A stretch of 37,424 nucleotides of DNA from an uncultured Butyricicoccus sp. Its GTDB lineage: Bacteria; Bacillota; Clostridia; Oscillospirales; Butyricicoccaceae. Numbering within the stretch: position 1 is the stretch's first letter; each line of letters starts with the position of its first letter. The position numbers were made by a program, and so were the translations under genes. Positions 15,753 through 23,079 of the stretch are shown here, in pieces. The notes beneath the pieces were generated by a model. It was not told where the DNA came from. It saw only the letters and a program-made list of their open reading frames with translations, and searched no databases. Location of the stretch: assembly GCA_900547195.1 (NCBI GenBank), contig URFQ01000017.1, positions 1 through 37,424 of the forward strand. Reading direction: 5' to 3'.

Positions 15753-16754
15753 TTACTCCTGAAGCTTATTCCAGCTTTTCGGAATAAACAGGCGTTTGTA
15801 AGTTGCAATCGAGTACCGGTCGGTCATGCAGGCGATGTAGTCGCACGCTACCCGCGCGCGGCTGTCGCCGTCGTCGATCAGGCGGCGGTAATCGGCCGGA
15901 AGCTCGTCGATATGGTCGAAAAAATAAAGATAAAGCGATTTAAGCATGCTGCGGGCGCGCTCTTCCTCGGTCTGGGCAGCCGTGCCCGTGTAGACATGGG
16001 AGAACATAAACTTCCGCAGCTCCAGCATGGCGTCCAGGATCTCCGCGTCCATGCCAATTTCCCGTTCCCGCTCCCCGTAATCGATCATCGCCGTTACAAG
16101 CGTATCGATACGCCGGCCATGGGTCTCGCCGAGCGTGCTGCGCAGCGGCTGGGGGATATCCTCCCGGCGCATCAGGCCGCCGCGAATCGCGTCGTCGATA
16201 TCGTGGTTGATGTAGGCGATGCGGTCGGCAAAATGGATAATTCGCCCTTCCGGCGTCGCGGCCTGCGCACCGCCTGTGTGATGCACAATACCATCGCGCA
16301 CCTCGGCGGTCAGGTCGAGCGGCTCGATGCGGTCGACCATGCGCAGGCTCTGTTCGTTGTGGCGGAAGCCCTCCGGGCAGACTTCGTTCAGTGCGGATTC
16401 GCCCGCGTGGCCAAAAGGCGTATGCCCGAGGTCGTGGCCGAGGGCAATGGCTTCGGTCAGGTCTTCGTTCAGGCGCAGGGCGCGCGCAATGGTACGCCCA
16501 ATCTGCGCAACTTCGAGGGTATGGGTCAGGCGGGCGCGGTAGTGGTCGCCCTCCGGGGAGATGAATACCTGCGTCTTGTTGGACAGGCGGCGAAACGCCT
16601 TGGAATGGATGATGCGGTCGCGGTCACGCTGGAAACAGGTGCGGTTCGGGCAGGCGGCCAAGGGCCGCTCCCGTCCTCTGGAGGCGGCGGAGCGCGTCGC
16701 CCAGCCGCATAGCGTTTGCGTTTCCTGCGCTTCGATTCGTTCACGGATCGTCAT
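15753..16754 (-). CDS. dgt: dGTPase-like HD-domain triphosphohydrolase
   Basis: A 333-residue deoxynucleoside triphosphate triphosphohydrolase-like protein; relatives release tripolyphosphate from dGTP or other dNTPs. It has the family start RDRDRIIHSKAFRRLSNKTQVF near residue 47, then the HD metal site: His in RLTHTLEVAQI, the His-Asp pair in LGHDLGHTPFGHAGE and a later Asp in HFADRIAYINHDIDDAI. The ATG at 16754 is chosen because GGGAGGG lies directly upstream and the protein then has normal length. Reading further upstream to 17081 would add more than 100 residues overlapping the aroQ promoter. First gene of the dnaG-rpoD operon. No convincing -35/-10 pair was picked out for it in the 277-base divergent gap. 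Confidence 0.92.
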   Translation of the reverse strand: MTIRERIEAQETQTLCGWATRSAASRGRERPLAACPNRTCFQRDRDRIIHSKAFRRLSNKTQVFISPEGDHYRARLTHTLEVAQIGRTIARALRLNEDLTEAIALGHDLGHTPFGHAGESALNEVCPEGFRHNEQSLRMVDRIEPLDLTAEVRDGIVHHTGGAQAATPEGRIIHFADRIAYINHDIDDAIRGGLMRREDIPQPLRSTLGETHGRRIDTLVTAMIDYGEREREIGMDAEILDAMLELRKFMFSHVYTGTAAQTEEERARSMLKSLYLYFFDHIDELPADYRRLIDDGDSRARVACDYIACMTDRYSIATYKRLFIPKSWNKLQE

Positions 16755-16927
16755 ATTAAGAATCCCTCCCCACCCAGGCGAAATCATCTTCTGATAACTA
16801 ATACGCGGGAAATAGGGGAAAACCCTTCTTAATCCGCGCGACTTTTTCTGCAAAAAATACAATTTGTGAAAAGTGTGCGCCGAAAGGGGAGAAAAACAAA
16901 CATATTTTGTATTCTTTGTCTGGCATG

Positions 16928-16969
16928 CCTTTCGGAAAAAGGATTCCCGTTGGCAAAACATCCGAAAGG
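16928..16969. promoter_or_regulatory. Inverted repeat overlapping the aroQ promoter, possible operator
   Basis: CCTTTCGGA (16928-16936) and its exact reverse complement TCCGAAAGG (16961-16969) flank and overlap the -35 and spacer of the aroQ promoter, with 24 bases between arms. This placement suits a dimeric repressor site or RNA-independent operator. A related CCGAAAGG also occurs about 80 bases upstream near 16880. The binding protein is unknown. Confidence 0.4.
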
Positions 16970-16978
16970 TGCTATAAT
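16950..16978 (+). promoter_or_regulatory. aroQ promoter
   Basis: TTGGCA at 16950-16955 and a perfect TATAAT at 16973-16978 with a 17-base spacer, about 50 bases before the aroQ start. Confidence 0.8.
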
Positions 16979-17031
16979 ATTGCACAAAGAAATGATTTCG
17001 CCCTGTGGGCGCGACAGGTAAGGAGAGCAAA

Positions 17032-17466
17032 ATGAAAAAAATATCCCTCATCCATGGCCCGAATATCAACCTGACCGGCAACCGTGAGCCGGGGATTTAT
17101 GGCCGCGATTCACTGGCCGCCATCAATGAAGAAGTGGTGCGCAAGTGCGAAGCGTACGGCTGGCAGTGCGTGGTGTTCCAGTCCAACTCAGAGGGCGCGA
17201 TCATCGACCGCATCCATGAGGCCATTGACAACTGCGACGGCATCATCATCAACGCGGGCGCATACACCCATTACAGCTACGCCATCCGCGACGCGCTGGC
17301 GGCGACCCGTCTGCCTTGCATTGAGGTGCACATGTCAAACGTCCACGCGCGCGAAGAGTTCCGCCATCATTCGACGATTTCCGCTGTGTGCGCGGGCGTG
17401 ATCGCGGGCTTTGGCAAGAATAGCTACCTGCTCGCTGTGGACGCATTGAAGGGGATTTTAGCATGA
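17032..17466 (+). CDS. aroQ: 3-dehydroquinate dehydratase, type II
   Basis: A 144-residue dodecamer-forming enzyme of the shikimate pathway that dehydrates 3-dehydroquinate to 3-dehydroshikimate. Motifs are HGPNINLTGNREPGIYG at residues 8-24 with catalytic Arg18 and Tyr23, FQSNSEGAIIDRIHEA near 52, INAGAYTHYSYAIRDAL near 75, and EVHMSNVHAREEFRHHS near 100. The ATG at 17032 follows AAGGAG; an in-frame GTG at 17005 lacks a ribosome site. The stop overlaps the peptidase start (ATGA). It supplies the chorismate route used by the trp operon but is transcribed independently. Confidence 0.96.
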   Translation: MKKISLIHGPNINLTGNREPGIYGRDSLAAINEEVVRKCEAYGWQCVVFQSNSEGAIIDRIHEAIDNCDGIIINAGAYTHYSYAIRDALAATRLPCIEVHMSNVHAREEFRHHSTISAVCAGVIAGFGKNSYLLAVDALKGILA

Positions 17467-18524
17467 TTGCAAACATTCGCCGCGCCATGCGCGGCCTTGG
17501 CGCGGACGCCGTGCTGCTGACGGGGGAACGGAACCGGCGGTATGCGACCGGTTTCCATTCGACCGCGGGCGTGGCCTATATTTCGGAAAAACGCGCGGTA
17601 TTTTTCACCGATTTCCGCTACATTGAAGCTGCACGGGCAACCATCCAGGGGTTTGACGTGCGGGAGCCGGCAAAGGGAGCGTCCTATGCGGCAGTGGTAA
17701 ATGCGTTGATCGCAGATGACCATGCAAAAACCATTGCGCTGGAGGACGATACCCTGACCTTTGCGGAGTTTACGCGCTGGCAGGACAGCCTGACCGCGAA
17801 AACCGTGCCGATGAACGGCATGATGAACCGTCTGCGCATGGTGAAAACCGAAGCGGAATTGCAAAACATTGTGGCTGCGCAGCGCATCGCGGAGCGCGCA
17901 TTCCTTGAGGTGCTCGGCGATATCCGCCCGGGCGCGACCGAAAAGCAGATTGCGGCCAAGCTGACCTATTTGATGCTGCTGTACGGCGCGGAAAATATGT
18001 CGTTTGATCCGATCGTCGTATCGGGCGCGAACTCGTCGAGGCCGCATGGCGTGCCCGGTGACAAGCCGGTTGCCGAAGGCGATTTTGTCACCATGGATTT
18101 TGGCTGCATCGTGAACGGTTACTGCTCGGATATGACGCGCACGGTTGCGGTCGGCTACGCGACCGACGAAATGGCGGCGGTGTATGACATTGTGCTGCGC
18201 GCCCAAAAGGCCGGTATTGCGGCGGCAAAGCCGGGCGTAACCGGGGCTGCGATTGACAAAGCCGGCCGCGACCTCATCGAAGGCGCGGGCTACGGGGACT
18301 GCTTCGGCCACGGTTTCGGCCATGGCGTGGGGCTGTTCATCCATGAGGAACCGACTGCGTCGCCGCGCTGGGACAGGCCGCTGGACGAGGGCGTGGTGCT
18401 CACAGCCGAGCCTGGGATCTATCTGCCGGGGAAATTCGGCGTGCGGATCGAGGACATGCTGTATCTGACCGGGGGTTCCTGCCGGAACCTTACCGAAGCG
18501 CCCAAGGAACTGATGATTCTTTAA
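17463..18524 (+). CDS. M24-family Xaa-Pro aminopeptidase
   Basis: A 353-residue cytoplasmic metallopeptidase of the creatinase/prolidase type. The N-terminal domain (about 1-125) is the smaller non-catalytic fold. The C-terminal pita-bread domain carries the dinuclear metal ligands: Asp in TMDFGC and Asp in CSDMTRTV near 218-230, His in GHGFGHGVGL near 285, Glu in TAEPGIYLPG near 320 and Glu in GVRIEDML near 334. It removes the N-terminal residue preceding proline or cleaves X-Pro dipeptides. Coupling to aroQ by a four-base overlap resembles the aroQ-pepP-efp arrangement of other Firmicutes, though efp is not present here. Confidence 0.93.
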   Translation: MIANIRRAMRGLGADAVLLTGERNRRYATGFHSTAGVAYISEKRAVFFTDFRYIEAARATIQGFDVREPAKGASYAAVVNALIADDHAKTIALEDDTLTFAEFTRWQDSLTAKTVPMNGMMNRLRMVKTEAELQNIVAAQRIAERAFLEVLGDIRPGATEKQIAAKLTYLMLLYGAENMSFDPIVVSGANSSRPHGVPGDKPVAEGDFVTMDFGCIVNGYCSDMTRTVAVGYATDEMAAVYDIVLRAQKAGIAAAKPGVTGAAIDKAGRDLIEGAGYGDCFGHGFGHGVGLFIHEEPTASPRWDRPLDEGVVLTAEPGIYLPGKFGVRIEDMLYLTGGSCRNLTEAPKELMIL

Positions 18525-18539
18525 AATGAGCAAACGAAG

Positions 18540-18570
18540 CCCCTTGACGGATAGAATTCCCGCCAAGGGG
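18540..18570 (+). terminator. Bidirectional terminator between aroQ-peptidase and tatD
   Basis: CCCCTTGACGG (18540-18550) pairs with CCGCCAAGGGG (18560-18570) with one mismatch. It is followed by TCTTCTTTAT on the plus strand. On the minus strand it lies just past the tatD stop, so it can serve both converging units. Confidence 0.75.
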
Positions 18571-18576
18571 TCTTCT

Positions 18577-19350
18577 TTATGCAATGCCAAAGAGACGCTT
18601 GCCGTTTTCCGTGGTTTGCTCGATCACCTGCTCGAGCGGTACATCTTTGATCTGCGCAATGGCTTCCGCCATGCGGTAAACATAGAGCGAGGAATTGCGC
18701 TTGCCGCGGAACGGTTCGGGTGCCATATAGGGCGCGTCGGTCTCGATCATCAGACGGTCGAGCGGCGCCGCGCGCACGACCTCGGAGGCCTTTTTTGCAT
18801 TTTTGTAGGTCAACACGCCCGTGAAGGACAGCAGATAGCCAAGCTCCAACAGGCGCATGGCAAAGTCCACCGAGCCGGAGTAGCAGTGGAACACGCCGCG
18901 CACGCCCGGATACTGCTCTGCGATTGTCAGGCTGTCCAGATGAGCTTCGCGGTCGTGGATGATGACCGGCAGTCCCAGACGCCCAGCCAGCCGCATCTGC
19001 GCGCGGAACACTTCCGCCTGAAAGCGGCGCTCCTCCGGTTCCTTGACCCAGTAATAGTCCAGACCGATTTCTCCGATGGCGCGCACGCGGGGCGAGGACT
19101 GCGCCAGCGCTTCAAGCACCGGCAGGTCGCGCTCCAAATCGACGCCTTCCATGTTTTCCGGGTGGATGCCCACCGCGGCATAAACGTGCGAAAAGCGCTC
19201 GGCGTAGCTGAGCGCCTTGCGGCTGGTTCCCAGATCACAGCCCGGGTTGAGGATCAGCCCAACGCCGTTCGCGGGCATGGACGCGAGCAGCCCGTCGCGG
19301 TCATGATCAAACCGGGCGTCGTCGTAGTGCGCATGCGTATCAAACAACAT
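18577..19350 (-). CDS. TatD-family metal-dependent hydrolase
   Basis: A 257-residue amidohydrolase-fold protein of the TatD/YcfH group; characterised members are metal-dependent DNases acting on 3' ends. Metal ligands are visible: the HAH pair at residues 6 and 8 (DTHAHYDD), Glu in GEIGLDYYW near 92, His in IIHDREAH near 129, His in FHCYSGS near 153, and Asp in ETDAPYMAPEP near 203. The ATG lies five bases after the tautomerase stop, so the two are cotranscribed. The exact nucleic-acid or other substrate is not known. Confidence 0.92.
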   Translation of the reverse strand: MLFDTHAHYDDARFDHDRDGLLASMPANGVGLILNPGCDLGTSRKALSYAERFSHVYAAVGIHPENMEGVDLERDLPVLEALAQSSPRVRAIGEIGLDYYWVKEPEERRFQAEVFRAQMRLAGRLGLPVIIHDREAHLDSLTIAEQYPGVRGVFHCYSGSVDFAMRLLELGYLLSFTGVLTYKNAKKASEVVRAAPLDRLMIETDAPYMAPEPFRGKRNSSLYVYRMAEAIAQIKDVPLEQVIEQTTENGKRLFGIA

Positions 19351-19355
19351 GGCGC

Positions 19356-19694
19356 TTACACCATGGTACCGTTTACGCCCCAGTTCAGAAACTCGGACAG
19401 GGTGATATACACATTCTTTTTGGAAATCCCGGCCTGCTCCATCACATCAAAAGCCGCTTCCATAAACGCTTTTTTATGCTCCGGGGCCGCGGCGCCGAAA
19501 ATTTTGACATCCAGATAGGCGCCGTCGCATGCTTTGCCGCCATAATACAGCGAGCGGCCGTCTGCAATGTCGACCATCAGGCTCTTTTCCACCTTGCCTG
19601 GGATGACGCCGATCTTTTCGCCCAGCCCGGTTTTGATCGCTTCTTTTTCCTGTTCGTTCAGCACACGGCTGACATTGACTGCAATATACGGCAT
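19356..19694 (-). CDS. MIF-like tautomerase
   Basis: A 112-residue member of the tautomerase superfamily, MIF (macrophage migration inhibitory factor) branch. The mature N-terminus after Met removal is Pro (PYIAVNVSRVLNEQEKEAI), the catalytic base of this superfamily. The block KSLMVDIADGRSLYYGG near residues 38-54 and the length of about 115 residues match MIF rather than the short 4-oxalocrotonate type. Relatives tautomerise phenylpyruvate or D-dopachrome in vitro, and the physiological role in bacteria is unclear. First gene of a two-gene unit with tatD. Confidence 0.88.
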   Translation of the reverse strand: MPYIAVNVSRVLNEQEKEAIKTGLGEKIGVIPGKVEKSLMVDIADGRSLYYGGKACDGAYLDVKIFGAAAPEHKKAFMEAAFDVMEQAGISKKNVYITLSEFLNWGVNGTMV

Positions 19695-19726
19695 AGCTGC
19701 ACCTCATTTTTGGAATTCGTGATACC

Positions 19727-19755
19727 ATTATACATGCTGCGCTGCAAAAAAACAA
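19727..19755 (-). promoter_or_regulatory. Promoter of the tautomerase-tatD unit
   Basis: On the minus strand TATAAT (19732-19727) lies 17 bases after TTGTTT (19755-19750). The -35 element is part of the T tail of the preceding symporter terminator, so the two signals overlap. Confidence 0.6.
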
Positions 19756-19772
19756 GCCCGCCGGCGGCGGGC
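19743..19772 (-). terminator. Terminator of the symporter gene
   Basis: GCCCGCC (19756-19762) pairs with GGCGGGC (19766-19772). On the minus strand the stem is followed by TTGTTTTTTTGCAG, a strong intrinsic terminator directly after the symporter stop. Confidence 0.88.
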
Positions 19773-19779
19773 CTGCAAG

Positions 19780-21165
19780 TTACCGATGAATGATTGGGAT
19801 TTTGGTGTCATCTTTTTTGTCGAGGTTGTTCAGATAATGCCTGGTATCCTTTGCAATCACACCCGAAAGCAGCAGGACAGCAACAAGGTTGGGGATTGCC
19901 ATCAGTGCGTTGAGGATATCGGAAATTTTCCATACCAGGTCAAGCGACAGCACAGGACCGATTACAACAATGGCAATGAAAATGATTTTGTACGGCAGCA
20001 TGCCCCTGGAACCGAACAGATACTCGCAACAGCGTTCGCCGTAGTACGACCAACCGAGGATGGTCGAATAGGCGAATGTAATGATGCCGATCACAAGAAT
20101 GAAAGACCCAAGCAACGGAATCTGGCTGAATGCAGCGGTGGTCATCTGGCCGCCGTTTTCAATCTGATCCATATTGATCTGCGGATTTTTCATTATGGTG
20201 GTGACGAGCACAAGGCCGGTCATCAGGCAGACAACAACCGTGTCCCAGAAGGTGCCGGTCGAGGAGACGAGCGCCTGGCGCACCGGGTTGCGGGTCTGCG
20301 CGGCAGAGGCGACCAGCGGGGCCGAACCCATACCGGATTCATTGGAGAACAGGCCGCGCGCGATACCATACTGCATGGCCAGGCGGATGCCGCCGCCGGC
20401 CAGGCCGCCGGCCACCGCGCCGGGCTTGAATGCGAGTGTTACAATGGCGGACAGGGCGGGGAGGATGAAGTCGTAGTTGATAAACAGAATGATGATGCAG
20501 CCGATCACATAGAACACTGCCATGAACGGAACCAGCTTTTCACATACGGTAGCGATGGACTTAATGCCGCCGATGATGACAATCGCGGTAATAATGCCGA
20601 AGAATACGCCGATGGCGATGCGCGGGATGGCCAGCGGGACATTGTTTTCAATAATTTCGGCAATTGCATTGATCTGCGTGCCGCAGCCGATGCCGAACGA
20701 AGCGAGCAGGGCAAAGGCGGCGAAAATGACGCCCAGCCATTTCATGCCAAGGCCGCGTTCCAGTGCATACATGGCGCCGCCCTGCATGCGGCCGTCCCTC
20801 GTCTGCACGCGGTATTTGACTGCGATCAGGCTTTCGGAATACTTGGTGGCAATGCCGAACACACCCGTCAGCCAGCACCAGAGCACTGCCCCCGGACCGC
20901 CGAGAAAGACCGCGGTTCCGACGCCGACGATGTTGCCGGTGCCGATCGTCGAGGCCAGGGCAGTTGTCAGCGCCTGGAACTGGCTGACGTCGCCGGGCGA
21001 ATCCGGGTCTTTGGTGAGCGACAGTTTGATCCCTGTGAAGGTTTTGCGCTGGATAAAGCCGGTGCGGACCGTCATAAACAAATGCGTACCGAACAGCAGG
21101 ACAATCATCGGGATGCCCCAGATTGCATCGTCCAGCCACTTGACGAAGCCTACAAATGTTCCCAT
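19780..21165 (-). CDS. AGCS-family alanine/glycine:cation symporter
   Basis: A 461-residue membrane protein of the alanine or glycine:cation symporter family, importing these amino acids with Na+. It shows about eleven hydrophobic helices. Family blocks are VRTGFIQ near residue 33, SQFQALTTALASTIGTGNIVGVGTAVFLGGPGAVLW near 60-95 (the substrate/Na+ region), KYSESLIAVKYR near 110, and GIARGLFSNESGMGSAPLVASAAQT near 265-290. The ATG at 21165 is preferred because it has GGAAGG upstream and gives the usual N-terminus GTFVGFVKWLDDAIWG. An ATG at 21189 also exists but lies right behind a terminator T tract with no ribosome site. The glycine riboswitch upstream points to glycine as substrate or signal. 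Confidence 0.93.
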   Translation of the reverse strand: MGTFVGFVKWLDDAIWGIPMIVLLFGTHLFMTVRTGFIQRKTFTGIKLSLTKDPDSPGDVSQFQALTTALASTIGTGNIVGVGTAVFLGGPGAVLWCWLTGVFGIATKYSESLIAVKYRVQTRDGRMQGGAMYALERGLGMKWLGVIFAAFALLASFGIGCGTQINAIAEIIENNVPLAIPRIAIGVFFGIITAIVIIGGIKSIATVCEKLVPFMAVFYVIGCIIILFINYDFILPALSAIVTLAFKPGAVAGGLAGGGIRLAMQYGIARGLFSNESGMGSAPLVASAAQTRNPVRQALVSSTGTFWDTVVVCLMTGLVLVTTIMKNPQINMDQIENGGQMTTAAFSQIPLLGSFILVIGIITFAYSTILGWSYYGERCCEYLFGSRGMLPYKIIFIAIVVIGPVLSLDLVWKISDILNALMAIPNLVAVLLLSGVIAKDTRHYLNNLDKKDDTKIPIIHR

Positions 21166-21207
21166 ATGAATATGTGCCTTCCCTTCCATTTATTTTGTAA
21201 AGAAAAA

Positions 21208-21227
21208 GAGTGGGATCACTCCCACTC
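21208..21227 (-). terminator. Second terminator in the glycine riboswitch leader
   Basis: On the minus strand GAGTGGGA, loop GTGA and TCCCACTC (21227-21208) form a perfect 8-bp stem followed by TTTTTCTTT. It lies downstream of the first leader terminator and about 40 bases before the symporter start. Confidence 0.8.
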
Positions 21228-21245
21228 ACAAAAGAAAAGAGCTTA

Positions 21246-21263
21246 CCGGTCATCCTTGACCGG
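21246..21263 (-). terminator. First terminator in the glycine riboswitch leader
   Basis: On the minus strand CCGGTCA (21263-21257), loop AGGA and TGACCGG (21252-21246) form a 7-bp stem followed by TAAGCTCTTTTCTTTTG, directly after the aptamer. Confidence 0.7.
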
Positions 21264-21269
21264 CAATCT

Positions 21270-21400
21270 AATTGGCTCTGTCCTTTTGCCTGAGAGATTC
21301 GCGCAAAAGCGCTTGCCCCTTCGGCCCCTGCTGCGCGCAGGCGTCTCCAGAGTGCCATTCGTCCGCTGTGTATCAGAGGATTTCATCTGGCGGTCCGATC
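21270..21400 (-). promoter_or_regulatory. Glycine riboswitch (single aptamer)
   Basis: The minus strand carries the glycine aptamer core: CTCTGGAGACG, then GGGGCCGAAGGGGCAAGC, a GCGC-bounded stem, and TCTCAGGCAAAAGGACAGAG (ending near 21273). Only one complete aptamer is visible; the sequence upstream (about 21360-21400) is too short for a second and may be a partial ghost aptamer. It controls the AGCS symporter. Whether glycine turns the gene on or off was not modelled. Confidence 0.9.
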
Positions 21401-21436
21401 GAGTTGTCCCAGGGACAAAACGAATAAGACATAATT

Positions 21437-21465
21437 ATTATACAATAGTATTCATAAATGTGCAA
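21437..21465 (-). promoter_or_regulatory. Promoter of the glycine-riboswitch/symporter unit
   Basis: On the minus strand TTGCAC (21465-21460), a 17-base spacer and a perfect TATAAT (21442-21437) stand just ahead of the riboswitch. Confidence 0.85.
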
Positions 21466-21515
21466 GAAGTTTCAGAGAAAAAATGGAGGGGACGCACAAC
21501 CTTAAGGCCCCAAAA

Positions 21516-21542
21516 GGCGCCGCGGCGGATTGCTGCGGCGCC
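21516..21542 (-). terminator. metA terminator
   Basis: GGCGCCGC at 21516-21523 pairs with GCGGCGCC at 21535-21542, extended by two more pairs past a mismatch. On the minus strand it is followed by TTTTGGGG, 15 bases after the metA stop. Confidence 0.7.
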
Positions 21543-21556
21543 GGATTTCGTACAAT

Positions 21557-22471
21557 TTATAGGTTTTCAATGAAGTACGGCGTGGTTTGATAAACATAAT
21601 AGTTGAGCCAGTTGGTATAAAGCAGATGTCCATGCGCGCGCCAAGTCATCACAGGCTCCCGCGTTGGGTCATTGTCGGGAAAATAATGGCGGGGAACAAC
21701 AGGGTTTAGGCCGCGGCCTTTGTCGCGGATATATTCGGCCTTCAGCGTATCACGGTCATATTCAGAATGCCCGAGCACGAAAATCTGGCGGCCATATTTG
21801 GCTTCTACAATGTACACACCGGCTTCGTCGGAGGTGGAAAGTACGCGCAAAAGAGGATTTTTCCGGATATCTTCTTCCCGCACCTCAGTATGACGCGAAT
21901 GCGGTGCGTTAAATATGTCATTAAAGCCGCGGAACAGGTTTTCTTTGGGCGCGAGCACATTGTGCGCAAAGACACCGCTCATTTTCTCGGGCAGTTCGTA
22001 CTTCGGGACGCCGTAATGATAGTACAGGCCAGCCTGCGCGCCCCAGCAGATATGCAGGGTGGAATGCACATGGGTCTTGGTCCATTCCATGATTTCGCAG
22101 ACTTCCTGCCAATAATCCACATCCTCAAACTCCATCAGCTCAACGGGTGCGCCGGTGATGATGAAGCCGTCATACTTTTTGTCACGGATTTCGTCAAAGG
22201 TGCGGTAAAAGGTCAGAAGATGATCCTCCGGCGTGTGGGTAGACTGATAGGTTTCGGTTTGGAGGAGGTCGATTTCAATCTGAAGCGGTGTATTGGACAG
22301 GCACCGCAGGATTTGGGTTTCGGTCACAATTTTGAGCGGCATGAGGTTGAGCAGGCCAATGCGCAGCGGGCGGATGTCCTGTGTCAGCGCGCGATGCTCG
22401 GTCATGACAAATATATTTTCGCTTTCCAGCACAGCGCGCGCCGGAAGGCTGTCGGCAATTTTGATAGGCAT
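21557..22471 (-). CDS. metA: Homoserine O-acetyltransferase, MetA type
   Basis: A 304-residue enzyme of the MetA (homoserine transsuccinylase fold) family, activating L-homoserine for methionine synthesis. The catalytic Cys142 lies in HICWGAQAG, His235 and Glu237 in LGHSEYD. Residue 111, which separates acyl-CoA preference in this family, is Glu (TGAPVE), the acetyl-CoA type known from Bacillus cereus, rather than Gly as in succinyl-CoA-using E. coli MetA. I therefore call it an acetyltransferase despite the traditional annotation as succinyltransferase. AAGGAG precedes the ATG. The leader is only about 30 bases, so no SAM riboswitch or T-box stands in front of it. Confidence 0.93.
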   Translation of the reverse strand: MPIKIADSLPARAVLESENIFVMTEHRALTQDIRPLRIGLLNLMPLKIVTETQILRCLSNTPLQIEIDLLQTETYQSTHTPEDHLLTFYRTFDEIRDKKYDGFIITGAPVELMEFEDVDYWQEVCEIMEWTKTHVHSTLHICWGAQAGLYYHYGVPKYELPEKMSGVFAHNVLAPKENLFRGFNDIFNAPHSRHTEVREEDIRKNPLLRVLSTSDEAGVYIVEAKYGRQIFVLGHSEYDRDTLKAEYIRDKGRGLNPVVPRHYFPDNDPTREPVMTWRAHGHLLYTNWLNYYVYQTTPYFIENL

Positions 22472-22501
22472 AAGCGGGCTCCTTATATTTTTCTACCCTT
22501 T

Positions 22502-22530
22502 ATTATAGCAAACGGCGTACGGCGCGACAA
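22502..22530 (-). promoter_or_regulatory. metA promoter
   Basis: On the minus strand TTGTCG (22530-22525) and TATAAT (22507-22502) are 17 bases apart, about 30 bases before the metA ATG. Confidence 0.75.
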
Positions 22531-22607
22531 GAGGCAATCCGGCGCTGGCTGCTCCTTGTAAAATTTCAGAACTGCCCACCCGGATACAGGTGAATATCCG
22601 TCTTTTA

Positions 22608-22616
22608 TGCTATAAT
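22608..22616 (+). promoter_or_regulatory. Extended -10 promoter of the half-size EamA gene
   Basis: TGCTATAAT at 22608-22616 is a perfect -10 with an upstream TG (extended -10). No good -35 is seen at 17 bases, as is usual for such promoters. Confidence 0.6.
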
Positions 22617-22652
22617 AAAACCAAATGAATTTGGAAAGCAGGCGAAAAGAAA

Positions 22653-23066
22653 ATGTGGCTTTTGTTGGCGGTCTTGTCGGCCGTGTTCGCGGCGCTGACC
22701 TCTGTTCTGGCTAAAGTTGGAATCCATGGCGTGAATTCCAACCTTGCGACCGCGATTCGTACTGTGGTTGTGGTTGTGATGGCGTGGGGAGTGGTGTTCT
22801 TGACAAATGCACAGGGCGGAGTGTTTGCCATCAGCCGGCGAAGCTGGCTGTTTTTAATCCTGTCCGGCCTTGCGACCGGTGCGTCATGGCTGTGTTATTA
22901 CAAAGCGTTGCAGCTTGGTGACGTTTCCAAGGTTGTCCCGGTGGACAAACTCAGCATTGTGGTTACGCTGGTACTGGCTGCCGTGTTCCTGCATGAGCAG
23001 CTTACCGCAAAGACCATTGTTGGCGCGCTCTGCATCACAGGAGGTACCGTTCTCATGCTTATGTAA
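22653..23066 (+). CDS. Half-size EamA-domain membrane protein
   Basis: A 137-residue membrane protein with about five hydrophobic helices, equal to one EamA repeat instead of the usual two. It begins MWLLLAVLSAVFAALTSVLAKVGI and ends with FLHEQLTAKTIVGALCITGGTVLML, the typical end of an EamA repeat. SWLCYYKALQLGDVSKVVPVDKLS near residues 83-103 is well conserved in single-domain members. Such proteins likely work as dimers to rebuild a ten-helix transporter (inference). Substrate unknown. The ribosome site is weak (GGAAAG well upstream). It is a single-gene unit, diverging from metA. Confidence 0.85.
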   Translation: MWLLLAVLSAVFAALTSVLAKVGIHGVNSNLATAIRTVVVVVMAWGVVFLTNAQGGVFAISRRSWLFLILSGLATGASWLCYYKALQLGDVSKVVPVDKLSIVVTLVLAAVFLHEQLTAKTIVGALCITGGTVLMLM

Positions 23067-23079
23067 TCCGAAAAAAACA

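Noticed and set aside
14364..16712. Very long plus-strand open frame (782 codons) opposite dnaG and dgt
   Set aside because: It is the complement of two unmistakable genes in GC-rich DNA, its peptide has no family motifs, and its start and stop bear no relation to any promoter or ribosome site.
16755..17081. N-terminal extension of the dGTPase-like protein
   Set aside because: It would overlap the aroQ promoter, is not family sequence, and a strong GGGAGGG site marks the ATG at 16754.
19786..21573. Long plus-strand open frame (595 codons) opposite the AGCS symporter and riboswitch
   Set aside because: Antisense shadow of a conserved membrane gene; it also runs through the riboswitch and terminators.
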